From assembly GCA_023416855.1 (NCBI GenBank), contig JAEZGU010000026.1, positions 1 to 18,384 of the forward strand: a stretch of 18,384 bases of DNA, given 5' to 3'. Source of the DNA: Bacillota bacterium. Lineage in GTDB: Bacteria > Bacillota > Clostridia > Tissierellales > Sedimentibacteraceae. Both the position numbers and the translations under genes were made by a program. The notes under the pieces are model-generated. The model did not search any database. It was not told the DNA's origin and was given only the letters and a program-made list of their open reading frames with translations. Of the stretch, positions 1 to 7,717 are shown piece after piece (within the stretch, counting starts at the first letter, position 1; each line of letters begins with the position of its first letter).

Positions 1-962
1 TTAACCATATCCTGCATTTTTACTCTTCTCCATGGAGGAGTAAAATCAATAACCTTGCCTTGGAACTCGATTTTTGTTGTTCCTCTTGCCTTCATTGCCA
101 CATGTGCCACTATGTTTTCAGTTAATGTCATCATGTCATTGAAATCTGCATATGGTTTATAAACTTCCATCGCTGTGTATTCAGGGTTATGATTAGCATC
201 CATGCCTTCATTTCTAAACATTTTACCCATTTCATAAACACCGTCACCTAATCCGCCTACTACTAATCTTTTCAAAAATAATTCATTAGCTATACGCATA
301 TACATATCTATATCTAATGTATTGTGGTGTGTTATAAATGGTCTTGCATTAGCTCCCCCTGCAATAGGGCTAAGTATAGGAGTTTCAACTTCTAAGTATC
401 CTTCTCCGTCTAAATACTCTCTTATTCCTCTTATAATTTTATTACGCATTAAAAATACGTCTTTAATTTCCGGATTAACTATTAAATCTACATATCTTTG
501 TCTGTATCTTGTATCCACGTCTTTTAATCCGTGGAATTTTTCAGGCAATGTCTGTAATGATTTGGATAAAAGTTTTATTTCATTAGCTTTTATTGAAATT
601 TCACCAGTCTTGGTTTTGAATACTTCTCCTACTAAACCTACTATATCTCCAATATCGTATGTTTTTAGCCACTTGTATTCCTCTTCCCCTATTGCGTCTT
701 GTTTTACGAACATTTGAATTCTACCTAAGTGATCTTGAACATCATAGAATCCAACCTTTCCCTGTCCTCTTTTAGACATTATTCTTCCTGCAATAGAAAC
801 TGTTTTACGTTCCATATTATCAAAGTTATCTTTAATATATTGAGAAGTTGCTGTTACTTCATATTTAGATACTTTATATGGATCCCTTCCTGCATTGATT
901 AAATCTTTTAATTTATCCACCCTAACCTGTCTTAAATCACCAGTGTTTTGTTGTTCACTCAA
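1..962 (-). CDS. lysS: Lysyl-tRNA synthetase, class II (3' end outside window)
   Basis: Charges tRNA-Lys with lysine in the cytoplasm. The first 320 residues are visible. An N-terminal OB-fold anticodon-binding domain (about residues 50-145, with GFYDVQDHLGRIQMF) is followed by the start of the class II catalytic core. The core has the family signature GGANARPFITHHN, then DMYMRIANELFLKRL, then motif 2 (FRNEGMDANHNPEYT). Motif 3 and the C-terminus lie beyond base 1; the usual length is about 490-500 residues. The start is a TTG at 962-960. The codon just before it is an in-frame TGA, so no longer reading is possible, and AAGGTGG (977-971) sits 8 bases upstream. It begins 33 bases after greA with no terminator between, so the two are probably co-transcribed. 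Identity is very secure. Confidence 0.97.
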   Translation of the reverse strand, partial: MSEQQNTGDLRQVRVDKLKDLINAGRDPYKVSKYEVTATSQYIKDNFDNMERKTVSIAGRIMSKRGQGKVGFYDVQDHLGRIQMFVKQDAIGEEEYKWLKTYDIGDIVGLVGEVFKTKTGEISIKANEIKLLSKSLQTLPEKFHGLKDVDTRYRQRYVDLIVNPEIKDVFLMRNKIIRGIREYLDGEGYLEVETPILSPIAGGANARPFITHHNTLDIDMYMRIANELFLKRLVVGGLGDGVYEMGKMFRNEGMDANHNPEYTAMEVYKPYADFNDMMTLTENIVAHVAMKARGTTKIEFQGKVIDFTPPWRRVKMQDMV

Positions 963-995
963 TCACTACACCACCTTATCCTTTGTTATTATATT

Positions 996-1466
996 TTAAA
1001 CAGTTAGTATTTCGTATTTTATCATATCACCAACAGGAGAAGCTACTTCTATAACTTCGCCAATTTTTCTGCCCAATAATGCTTTGCCTAATGGTGATAC
1101 GTTAGATATCTTTCCTTTAAAAGGATCAGCTTCTGCTGAACCAACTATTGTGTATTCCATAGTTTCATCAAACTCTAAATCTTTAATAGAAACTTTAGAA
1201 CCTACACATACAACACCTTTTTGTTTAGCTGCTTTTATTATTTTAGCGTTTTTAATCATTTGCTCTAATTTTGCTATACGAGTTTCAACATTAGCCTGTT
1301 CATTTTTTGCTTCATCATATTCTGCATTTTCGCTTATATCCCCAAAAGCTAAAGCTACTTTAATTTTTTCGGAAATTTCCTTTCTCTTAACAAGCTTTAA
1401 AAATTCTAACTCATTTTTTAATTCTTCCAAACCCTCAGCAGTAATCAAAGTTTCATTATTTTTCAT
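996..1466 (-). CDS. greA: Transcription elongation factor GreA
   Basis: Binds RNA polymerase through the secondary channel and stimulates cleavage of backtracked transcripts. The 156-residue length is typical of the family. The N-terminal half is the antiparallel coiled coil, with the acidic tip DISENAEY at residues 43-50 (Asp43 and Glu46 match the residues that act at the polymerase active site). The C-terminal half is the FKBP-like domain, with SPLGKALLGRKIGE. The ATG start has AGAAGGAGC about 6 bases upstream. It lies between dusB and lysS on the same strand, a common clostridial order. It can be transcribed from the consensus promoter at the end of dusB as well as by read-through from birA-dusB. 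Confidence 0.97.
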   Translation of the reverse strand: MKNNETLITAEGLEELKNELEFLKLVKRKEISEKIKVALAFGDISENAEYDEAKNEQANVETRIAKLEQMIKNAKIIKAAKQKGVVCVGSKVSIKDLEFDETMEYTIVGSAEADPFKGKISNVSPLGKALLGRKIGEVIEVASPVGDMIKYEILTV

Positions 1467-1620
1467 ATTATTGCTCCTTCTAATAATGTTGCTTGTTACA
1501 ATACAATTAATGCGATTTAAACATATTATATTACGTAATACTCATGATGTTAATCTATTGTATTATAGATTTAATATAATATGATAATTAGATAATATTT
1601 CTTTTTTAATTAATTAAAAC

Positions 1621-1649
1621 ATTATAATCAACTGTATAAAAAATGTCAA
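1621..1649 (-). promoter_or_regulatory. Consensus sigma-A promoter for greA-lysS
   Basis: On the minus strand, TTGACA (1649-1644), a 17-base spacer and TATAAT (1626-1621) match the sigma-A consensus exactly. The -35 hexamer contains the TGA stop codon of dusB (1648-1646), so the promoter begins inside the upstream gene. Transcription would start near 1614, leaving an AT-rich leader of roughly 148 bases before the greA ATG. In that leader I see only weak AT palindromes (for example around 1604-1619) and no recognisable riboswitch or T-box. Confidence 0.85.
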
Positions 1650-2629
1650 GAATAATTGTTAATGTTCATATAGTTATCTAATATATTATATAAGTCGGAT
1701 GCTTTTGAAATTTTGTTAATTTCATTTCTTGCTTGGGATGAATCTTTCATACCCTTCATATACCACGCAGCAAACTTACGCATTTCCAATATTGCAATTT
1801 TTTCATCTAATTCTGTTATCAGCATATCAGCATGTTTCTTAATTATATCTATTTTGTCAGTTGTTGTCGGTATATAAAAATCATAATCATTATTAAATGC
1901 TTTTATAATATTCTTTATAAGCCATGGATTACCCAATATTCCTCTTCCTACCATTACTCCATCACAGTTAGTGTCATTAATCATCTTAACCGCATCTTCA
2001 GGAGTAAAAATATCTCCATTTCCTATAACAGGTATCTTTACTTTTTCTTTTACTTCCTTAATTATATTGTAATCCGCTTTTCCTGTGTAAAATTGTTCTC
2101 TTGTTCTGCCATGAACTGCAATTGAATCTACACCATTAAATTCTAAAACTTCTGCTACTTCAACAGCATTTATACTTTTTGAATCCCACCCTGCTCTAAT
2201 TTTAGCAGTAACCGGTTTGTTGGAAACCTTTTTAATTTTATATATTATTTCACCTGCTAACTTGGGATTTTTCATTAATGCACATCCATCACCATTTTTT
2301 ACAATTTTCGGCGTTGGACATCCCATATTTATATCTATTATATCTATATCTTGTCTCTCATTGATAAAATTTTCAACTACATAAGCCATAATATCCGGAT
2401 CATCTCCAAATATCTGCAATGACACAGGTCTGTTTTTTTCATTTATTTTCATCAACCTTTTAGTTTTTATATCATTATAATATAATCCCTTTGCGCTGAC
2501 CATTTCAGTGTAGACTAATCCCACACCCATTTCCTTGCATATTGTTCTATATGTTATATCTGTTACTCCTGCCATGGGTGCAAGAACTACATTTTCATTT
2601 ATTTCTAAATTGCCAATCTTAAGCTTCAT
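1646..2629 (-). CDS. dusB: tRNA-dihydrouridine synthase (DusB family)
   Basis: FMN-dependent enzyme that reduces specific uridines in tRNA to dihydrouridine, using NAD(P)H. The 327-residue protein shows the N-terminal LAPMAGVTD motif (residues 16-24), the catalytic cysteine Cys104 within DINMGCP, and HGRTREQFYTG and GNGDI in the TIM-barrel phosphate/FMN region, followed by the smaller helical C-terminal domain. The ATG overlaps the last 11 bases of birA, so the two are translationally coupled. The dusB-greA-lysS order supports the assignment. The subfamily (DusB rather than another Dus) is inferred from the motifs and the gene order. Confidence 0.95.
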   Translation of the reverse strand: MKLKIGNLEINENVVLAPMAGVTDITYRTICKEMGVGLVYTEMVSAKGLYYNDIKTKRLMKINEKNRPVSLQIFGDDPDIMAYVVENFINERQDIDIIDINMGCPTPKIVKNGDGCALMKNPKLAGEIIYKIKKVSNKPVTAKIRAGWDSKSINAVEVAEVLEFNGVDSIAVHGRTREQFYTGKADYNIIKEVKEKVKIPVIGNGDIFTPEDAVKMINDTNCDGVMVGRGILGNPWLIKNIIKAFNNDYDFYIPTTTDKIDIIKKHADMLITELDEKIAILEMRKFAAWYMKGMKDSSQARNEINKISKASDLYNILDNYMNINNYS

Positions 2630-3416
2630 AAATTATTATCGTTTCTCCCGGATTTAGTATTTCTTCATTCCCCTTATCATTTGTTACTATTAGGCATCCC
2701 TCTTCATCTATTCCCTTAACAAAAACATTTCGCTTTGTTTTCTTACCTTTTTTAGTAATTTGAATTTCCTTATTTATAATAGATGAATATTTAGTACAAA
2801 TATTTACTACCTCATATATTGAATTGTTTTTAATTAAATCATTATAATATACTTCAATATTATTAAGTAAATTACTAATTAGCGACTCTCTGTCAATAAT
2901 ACTATTAGTTTCTATCATTAAGGAAGTAGAAATGCTTTTAATATCTTCATTTGAATTAATATCCTCATTGTCCATGTTTACATTGATTCCAAAAGAAATA
3001 ATAATTCCATTGTTATTTTTTCCTATATAATTACTAATAATAGAAGATACCTTTTTGTCATTTATTAATGTATCATTTGGCCATTTAATTTTGGATTCTA
3101 TATTATATAAATCTTTTATTGTTTTATGTAGAGCAGAACAACACATGGCATCAATTTTTGATATTAAAAGATTATTTACCAATGGTTTTAAAATTATACT
3201 AAGATAAATGTTCTTATCTGGTACGCATTGCCATTCGTTGCCCATTCTCATAGCGCAATTAGACTGGTTTTCAGATAAAACAATTAAGCCCTCAGGGCAT
3301 GTGTTAAAAATACTTTTTGCTTTTGTAGCTGTTGAAGACAAAAAATCGTATTGAATTATTGTTCGTCCTATTATTTTTGTGTTCAAGCATTCATTAATTT
3401 TGTTTAAATCATACAT
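2619..3416 (-). CDS. birA: Biotin-protein ligase (BirA type, no DNA-binding domain), with divergent biotin loop
   Basis: Would attach biotin to carboxylase carrier proteins through biotinyl-AMP. 265 residues: a single catalytic domain plus a small C-terminal domain, without the N-terminal helix-turn-helix of bifunctional BirA. Visible family motifs are SST (27-29), KWPND (111-115, whose lysine contacts biotinyl-adenylate) and GINVN (143-147). The usual GRGRRGRKW biotin/adenylate loop reads CAMRMGNEW at 54-62. By ungapped alignment it keeps one Arg (equivalent to E. coli Arg118), one Gly and the Trp, but loses the other residues. The start chosen is the ATG at 3416, which has AGGTGAT 7 bases upstream; a longer TTG reading from 3467 would begin inside the promoter. 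Family is clear; normal activity is uncertain. Confidence 0.85.
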   Translation of the reverse strand: MYDLNKINECLNTKIIGRTIIQYDFLSSTATKAKSIFNTCPEGLIVLSENQSNCAMRMGNEWQCVPDKNIYLSIILKPLVNNLLISKIDAMCCSALHKTIKDLYNIESKIKWPNDTLINDKKVSSIISNYIGKNNNGIIISFGINVNMDNEDINSNEDIKSISTSLMIETNSIIDRESLISNLLNNIEVYYNDLIKNNSIYEVVNICTKYSSIINKEIQITKKGKKTKRNVFVKGIDEEGCLIVTNDKGNEEILNPGETIIIYEA

Positions 3417-3438
3417 ATTAATCACCTTTTCTCCCGAT

Positions 3439-3467
3439 ATATTACTATATCCTAAGGTTTTAGTCAA
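3439..3467 (-). promoter_or_regulatory. Promoter of birA-dusB
   Basis: On the minus strand, TTGACT (3467-3462), a 17-base spacer and TAATAT (3444-3439). Transcription would start near 3432, about 16 bases before the chosen birA ATG and just upstream of its ribosome binding site. It is back to back with the gntR promoter. Confidence 0.65.
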
Positions 3468-3511
3468 GAAAGCTTGTACTAATTATTACAATTATTTAAC
3501 ACAATGCATTC

Positions 3512-3540
3512 TTGACAACAGATATGTGTTAGTGTACTAT
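3512..3540 (+). promoter_or_regulatory. Promoter of the gntR-ABC operon
   Basis: TTGACA (3512-3517), a 17-base spacer and TACTAT (3535-3540) form a near-consensus sigma-A promoter about 45 bases before the gntR ATG. The -10 element lies within the inverted repeat described at 3526-3559. Confidence 0.75.
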
Positions 3541-3559
3541 TTAACTATGATACTAATAC
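3526..3559 (+). promoter_or_regulatory. Candidate operator for the GntR regulator
   Basis: GTGTTAGTGT (3526-3535) and ATACTAATAC (3550-3559) form an inverted repeat with 8 of 10 positions matching and a 14-base spacer; both mismatches are transitions. It covers the end of the promoter spacer, the -10 and the predicted transcription start, which is where a repressor would block initiation. YtrA-type GntR proteins are known to repress their own ABC operons, so autoregulation is the natural inference. Binding itself is not shown by sequence. Confidence 0.45.
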
Positions 3560-3585
3560 GCTAATAGGCAAGAAGAAGGTGAACC

Positions 3586-3963
3586 ATGGAATTTAATAAT
3601 AACATACCAATATATATTCAAGTTATGGAAAAAATCAAGCAGGAAATAGTTACAGGCAAGCTAAAATTAGGCGAAAAGATGCTTTCCTCAAGAGATTATG
3701 GTAATGAACTTGGAATTAATTTCAATACGGTAGCAAGGGTTTATAAGGAGATGGAAATGGAAGAATTATTGTTTACTAGGAGAGGCTTGGGAACATTCGT
3801 TACAGAATCCAAGGATAGAGTAGATCAGCTAAGATATGAAATGGCAAAAAAACAAATAGAAAGTTTTATATTCAACATGACACAAATTGGATATACAAAA
3901 GATGATATGATTAATATGATTAATTTTATTGAAACAAAAAATAATTTGGAAGGTGATGAGTAA
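3586..3963 (+). CDS. GntR-family transcriptional regulator, YtrA subfamily
   Basis: Short DNA-binding regulator of 125 residues. Residues 1-75 form the GntR winged helix, starting with the typical NNIPIYIQVMEKIKQEI and containing SSRDYGNELGINFNTVARVYKEM (helix-turn-helix) and the wing RRGLGTFV. The remaining 50 residues are a short helical tail with no large ligand-binding domain, which is the hallmark of the YtrA subfamily. A ribosome binding site, GAAGGTG, precedes the ATG. It heads the ABC operon, which is the standard arrangement, so it probably represses this operon. In characterised relatives the operons respond to cell-wall-active antibiotics; the inducer here is unknown. Confidence 0.92.
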   Translation: MEFNNNIPIYIQVMEKIKQEIVTGKLKLGEKMLSSRDYGNELGINFNTVARVYKEMEMEELLFTRRGLGTFVTESKDRVDQLRYEMAKKQIESFIFNMTQIGYTKDDMINMINFIETKNNLEGDE

Positions 3964-3964
3964 A

Positions 3965-4663
3965 TTGGAATTATTAAAAATAGAGGGTTTAAATAAAAAA
4001 TATTATAATAAAACAGCTTTAAGTAATATAAATCTATCTTTTGATAAAGGAAAGATATATGGTCTATTAGGTCCTAATGGTAGCGGAAAAACAACACTCA
4101 TGAAAGTAATTGCAGGGCTTCACAAACAAACCTCTGGAAATGTCCTTATTAACGGTGAGCCTTTATCTTACAAATCAAAAGCTAAGGTTTCTTATATGCC
4201 AACTGAAAATTATATGTATAGTGACTTTAAAGTTAAGCAAATTGTAAATTTCTATAAAGATATGTATGAAGATTTTCAAGAAGATACCGCATTGAAATTA
4301 CTTAACGAGATAAACATAGATAGTGAATTCAAGATTTCGAAGCTATCTTCAGGATTAATAGGAAAACTAAAGGTAGTCTTAGCATTGTCACGCAATACTG
4401 ATCTTTATATGCTGGATGAACCTTTGAATGGTGTAGATGTTTTATCAAGAGATGTAATTATGGATTTAATAACAAAATCCTACAATGAAAACAAAATCAT
4501 CATCATCTCAACTCATTTAGTTAGTGAAATTGAAAGAATACTTGATTCTGTTATCTTTTTAAAAAACGGTAACATTGAACTTTGCGGTGATGCTGAGGAA
4601 TTAAGATTATCAAGGGGAATATCTGTAGAAGGTCTTTACAAGGAGGTATTTAAGAATGCTTAG
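3965..4663 (+). CDS. ABC transporter ATP-binding protein
   Basis: Cytoplasmic ATPase of an ABC transporter, partner of the downstream permease. In the 232-residue reading, Walker A is GPNGSGKTT (36-44), the signature is LSSGL (127-131, slightly off the LSGGQ consensus), Walker B ends in LDEP (150-153), and the switch histidine is in STHLVSE (His184). Two starts are possible. The ATG at 3956 overlaps the best ribosome binding site, AGGTGAT (3951-3957). The TTG at 3965 is 7 bases after it and is preferred. The gene follows the gntR stop directly and overlaps the permease by 8 bases, so the three are one unit. Substrate cannot be told from the ATPase. Confidence 0.92.
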   Translation: MELLKIEGLNKKYYNKTALSNINLSFDKGKIYGLLGPNGSGKTTLMKVIAGLHKQTSGNVLINGEPLSYKSKAKVSYMPTENYMYSDFKVKQIVNFYKDMYEDFQEDTALKLLNEINIDSEFKISKLSSGLIGKLKVVLALSRNTDLYMLDEPLNGVDVLSRDVIMDLITKSYNENKIIIISTHLVSEIERILDSVIFLKNGNIELCGDAEELRLSRGISVEGLYKEVFKNA

Positions 4664-5426
4664 TTTAATAAAATATGAATTAATAAAAAAATATAAATTA
4701 TTTTTAATCACAATTATTTCGTCTTTAGCGCTTAATCTATATCTTTTGACAAAAGGCGCAGGCGGAAGTACATTATTTATTGCAATTTTTCCAATAGCTA
4801 TTGCTATTCTGTATATAGTTGATATTATTAAAATGTATAGCGATGATTTAAATAAGAGATCCGGCTATATGTTATTTATGACTCCAAACAGCGGGTACAA
4901 AATAGTTGTATCAAAACTGTTGACTGCGATTATTGAAGGTTTTGCTATATTGTTTATATATTTTATAATTTTGCTTATAAATGGTGCTTATATAATGCAC
5001 TCAACAGGCACGGAACTTAATTTTAGTGATATATTTACATTTGTAAATAACCTGATGTCAGGTAACTTTGGTTTTAGTATATATCATGTATTTGCATTTC
5101 TATTTACAGCAATGATATTTCTAATTGCTTTTTTAACAACTGTATATACTGCAATGACTGTAAGAAAAAGTATATTTTCAGAAATAAAGTTTGGAGGGGC
5201 ATTGAGTTTTCTAATATTCATAGGGATAAATTGGGCAATTTCACAAATTTCAACAGAGATTTTTAACATGTTATCTCCATATTATGAATCTATTATTAAT
5301 AGTACAAATCCAACCGCTACTCAATTAACCTATGTGTTTTTACCGATAAATATATTTTCAATAATCCAAATTGTAACTCTAACACTTTGCTCGGGATATC
5401 TGTTGGAAAACAAAATTAATTTATAA
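4656..5426 (+). CDS. ABC transporter permease (membrane subunit)
   Basis: A 256-residue hydrophobic protein with about six membrane-spanning segments (roughly residues 15-35, 40-60, 85-110, 140-165, 175-195 and 225-250). It follows the ABC ATPase with an 8-base overlap and has AAGGAGG before its ATG, so it is the transporter's membrane partner. The short cytoplasmic stretch after the second segment (DIIKMYSDDLNKRSGYMLFM) resembles the ABC-2 permease family found beside YtrA-type regulators. Export of a cell-envelope toxin or lipid is a common role for such pairs, but nothing in this protein fixes the substrate. Confidence 0.85.
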   Translation: MLSLIKYELIKKYKLFLITIISSLALNLYLLTKGAGGSTLFIAIFPIAIAILYIVDIIKMYSDDLNKRSGYMLFMTPNSGYKIVVSKLLTAIIEGFAILFIYFIILLINGAYIMHSTGTELNFSDIFTFVNNLMSGNFGFSIYHVFAFLFTAMIFLIAFLTTVYTAMTVRKSIFSEIKFGGALSFLIFIGINWAISQISTEIFNMLSPYYESIINSTNPTATQLTYVFLPINIFSIIQIVTLTLCSGYLLENKINL

Positions 5427-5437
5427 AAGGGGAATTT

Positions 5438-6286
5438 ATGAAAAAAATAATAAGTGTTTTAATAATTCTAATGTTAACCTTAAGCGGATGTATGTCAGTA
5501 ACTGAAATAGATGAAGATAAAGTTAAAGACATGTCTGACTTAATTACAGAAACTATAATAAATTCAGTAGGTAAAGCTGATGCTGAAAGAAGAGAATCAC
5601 ACAAATTTGATACAAAAAATATAAATAAATTGAATATAGAAAGCTCAGTAGGAGATATATATATAACTACGCACGATTCAAGCGAGGCAACAGTTGATAT
5701 ATATATTTCCGCAAAATCAAAAACAAAGGAAAAAGCGCAGCAATTAGTAGAAAGCTTTAATTATACAATTAACGAAAGTTGGAATACACTGAACATTGAT
5801 ACTATACAAGAAGTTAATAGCTTTCTTGAAATTGATAATTTGCAAACTGAGTTGACCATTAATATTCCCCAAAATATAGATAACTTTGTTATATCGTTAA
5901 ATGTTGGAGAAATAATAATTAATAATGCCGAAGGTAATTTTGAAATAAACAACAATGTGGGAGATATAGAAATTAACAATTCTGCAGGTACCTTTAATTT
6001 GAAAGCTGATGTAGGCGAAATTGTATTGAATAATTGTAAACCGTCAAACAAAACCAATTTATTAGCAAATACCGGAGATATAAAGGCGATATTTGCTGAT
6101 ATTACAAAGGCGAAAACTATAACTGCCGAAACGGGTGTAGGCGATATTGATATGTCCACCCCTGACAACTCAAGCTATGAAGCTGAAATAAATGAATTCA
6201 TGAAAGATAGGACTGTAATAAGTAAAGGGGATAAGGACACAAAAATTAAACTTACAACTAATGTTGGTACTATAAATTTTAGATAA
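5438..6286 (+). CDS. DUF4097-type lipoprotein with repeated beta motifs
   Basis: A 282-residue exported protein with a lipoprotein signal: a short basic start (MKK), a hydrophobic stretch, then the lipobox LSGC with the acylated cysteine at residue 18. The mature part is built of a repeated strand-turn unit, (V/T)G-(D/E/T)-I, seen as VGDIYI, VGEIII, VGDIEI, VGEIVL, TGDIKA, VGDIDM and VGTINF. This fits the DUF4097 putative-adhesin beta-helix fold. It lies 11 bases after the permease with AAAGGGG before the ATG, so it is the last gene of the GntR-ABC operon. It is probably anchored to the outer face of the membrane. Its function is unknown; a surface sensor or accessory to the transporter is a guess from position. 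Confidence 0.85.
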   Translation: MKKIISVLIILMLTLSGCMSVTEIDEDKVKDMSDLITETIINSVGKADAERRESHKFDTKNINKLNIESSVGDIYITTHDSSEATVDIYISAKSKTKEKAQQLVESFNYTINESWNTLNIDTIQEVNSFLEIDNLQTELTINIPQNIDNFVISLNVGEIIINNAEGNFEINNNVGDIEINNSAGTFNLKADVGEIVLNNCKPSNKTNLLANTGDIKAIFADITKAKTITAETGVGDIDMSTPDNSSYEAEINEFMKDRTVISKGDKDTKIKLTTNVGTINFR

Positions 6287-6327
6287 AAAAATGGTGACTG
6301 TTCTTTAAGAACAGTCACCATTTTTTT
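6285..6327. terminator. Strong bidirectional terminator
   Basis: A perfect 14-bp stem (ATGGTGACTGTTCT at 6291-6304 and its complement at 6308-6321) with a 3-base loop, flanked by an A run on the left and a T run on the right. It terminates the lipoprotein gene on the plus strand and metK, which converges from the right, on the minus strand. Confidence 0.92.
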
Positions 6328-6329
6328 AT

Positions 6330-7508
6330 TTATAAATATTTTTTTAATGCATCTACTTTATCTGTTTGTTCCCATGGAAGATTTAAATTTTCTCTTCCAA
6401 AATGCCCGTAAGCTGCAATTTGCTTGTAAATAGGTCTTCTTAGATTAAATTCTTCAATAATTGAAGCAGGTCTTAAATCAAAGTTTTCATTTACTGCTTG
6501 TTGAATTTTTTCGTTGTCAATTTTATTTGTACCAAATGTTTCAACCATTACTGAAACAGGTTTTGCAACTCCTATTGCATAAGCAAGCTCAACTTCACAT
6601 TTATCTGCTAAACCTGCAGCAACAATATTTTTTGCAATGTATCTTGCTGCATATGCTGCTGAACGGTCAACTTTTGTAGGATCCTTTCCTGAAAAAGCCC
6701 CGCCACCATGTCTTGCATATCCACCATAAGTATCTACTATAATTTTTCTACCTGTTAAACCAGAGTCCCCTTGAGGTCCGCCGATAACAAATCTACCTGT
6801 TGGATTAACATAGTATTTTGTATTTTCATCTAATAATTCTGCAGGAACTGTTGTCTTAACTACATACTCAATTAAATCTTTTTGAATCGTAGCCCTATCA
6901 ACTTCAGGATTATGCTGAGTAGAAATTACAATTGTATCTACTCTAACAGGCTTGTTATCATGATATTCAACTGTTACTTGAGTTTTTCCGTCAGGTCTTA
7001 AATAATCAACCACTTTTTCTTTTCTAACTTCAGTTAATTTAAGCGCTAGTTTATGAGCTAATGATATTGGCATAGGCATTAGTTCAGGTGTTTCATTGCA
7101 TGCAAACCCAAACATCATACCTTGGTCTCCTGCGCCAATCATATCTTTTGCATCCATGTTGTCTTTTTTATATTCATCTGCTTCATTAACGCCCATGGCA
7201 ATGTCCTGTGATTGCTCTTCGATTGATGTAAATACAGCACATGTTTTATAATCAAAGCCATATTCTGCATTGTCATATCCTATTTCTTTAACAGTATTTC
7301 TTACTATTTTAGGTATATCAATATAGCAATCTGTACTTATTTCTCCTGCTACAAGAACAAATCCAGTTTTTGTAACTGTTTCGCAGGCAACTCTTCCGTT
7401 TGGATCTTGCTCTAATATAGCATCCAAAATACCATCTGATATTTGATCACACATTTTATCTGGATGACCTTCAGTAACTGATTCAGATGTAAATAACCAT
7501 TTTTTCAT
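6330..7508 (-). CDS. metK: S-adenosylmethionine synthetase (methionine adenosyltransferase)
   Basis: Makes S-adenosylmethionine from methionine and ATP in the cytoplasm. The length, 392 residues, is typical. Diagnostic motifs include TEGHPDK near the N-terminus (about 12-18), the MAT signature GAGDQGMMFGFA (about 126-137), the glycine-rich P-loop-like GGGAFSGKDPTKVDRSAAY, and the conserved end with YGHFGR. The ATG has AAAGGA about 7 bases upstream. It is the only gene behind the SAM-I riboswitch, so its expression is shut down by its own product. Confidence 0.98.
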   Translation of the reverse strand: MKKWLFTSESVTEGHPDKMCDQISDGILDAILEQDPNGRVACETVTKTGFVLVAGEISTDCYIDIPKIVRNTVKEIGYDNAEYGFDYKTCAVFTSIEEQSQDIAMGVNEADEYKKDNMDAKDMIGAGDQGMMFGFACNETPELMPMPISLAHKLALKLTEVRKEKVVDYLRPDGKTQVTVEYHDNKPVRVDTIVISTQHNPEVDRATIQKDLIEYVVKTTVPAELLDENTKYYVNPTGRFVIGGPQGDSGLTGRKIIVDTYGGYARHGGGAFSGKDPTKVDRSAAYAARYIAKNIVAAGLADKCEVELAYAIGVAKPVSVMVETFGTNKIDNEKIQQAVNENFDLRPASIIEEFNLRRPIYKQIAAYGHFGRENLNLPWEQTDKVDALKKYL

Positions 7509-7551
7509 ATTTTTTTCCTTTCTTTTATCGTAAATGTATTACTCTAACTTC

Positions 7552-7587
7552 AAAAATAAAATAAATAACCTCTTCCGCAGAAGAGGT
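7552..7587 (-). terminator. Riboswitch-controlled terminator before metK
   Basis: On the minus strand ACCTCTTC (7587-7580), loop TGCG and GAAGAGGT (7575-7568) form a perfect 8-bp stem followed by a T-rich run (7567-7552). The 5' arm CCTCTTC can instead pair with GATGAGG (7612-7606), the 3' side of the aptamer's P1 helix, giving an antiterminator. With SAM bound, P1 holds that strand, the terminator forms and metK is off. Confidence 0.88.
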
Positions 7588-7606
7588 ACATGTCAATATG
7601 TATTGC

Positions 7607-7699
7607 CTCATCTATCGGAATTCTCCGCGGGAATTGGCACCTTGATTTAACAGGCTGCCGGGTTTCATAGGGCCTCGTCCCTCCACCACTCTTGATAAG
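7607..7699 (-). ncRNA. SAM-I (S-box) riboswitch aptamer
   Basis: Read on the minus strand, the element starts CTTATCAAGAG, continues with GGTGGAGGGAC and GGCCCTATGAAACCCGGCA, then AAGGTGCCAATTCC, and ends GATGAG, which pairs with CTTATC to close P1. These are the conserved blocks of the SAM-I family in the right order, including the kink-turn and pseudoknot segments. It lies between a strong promoter and a terminator ahead of metK. Confidence 0.96.
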
Positions 7700-7717
7700 G
7701 AGTTTATTTTTTCCATC

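Noticed and set aside
322..717. 131-codon open frame on the plus strand
   Set aside because: It is antisense to lysS, whose frame is strongly conserved, and has no ribosome binding site or recognisable motif.
1467..1620. Riboswitch, T-box or small ORF in the greA leader
   Set aside because: Only AT palindromes and a four-codon frame without a ribosome binding site; no conserved T-box or aptamer blocks.
3417..3467. N-terminal extension of birA from TTG 3467
   Set aside because: It would begin on the predicted -35 of the birA promoter; the ATG at 3416 has a good ribosome binding site.
5761..6168. 135-codon minus-strand open frame with repeats such as ISPT
   Set aside because: It is the antisense shadow of the repeated units of the DUF4097 lipoprotein gene.
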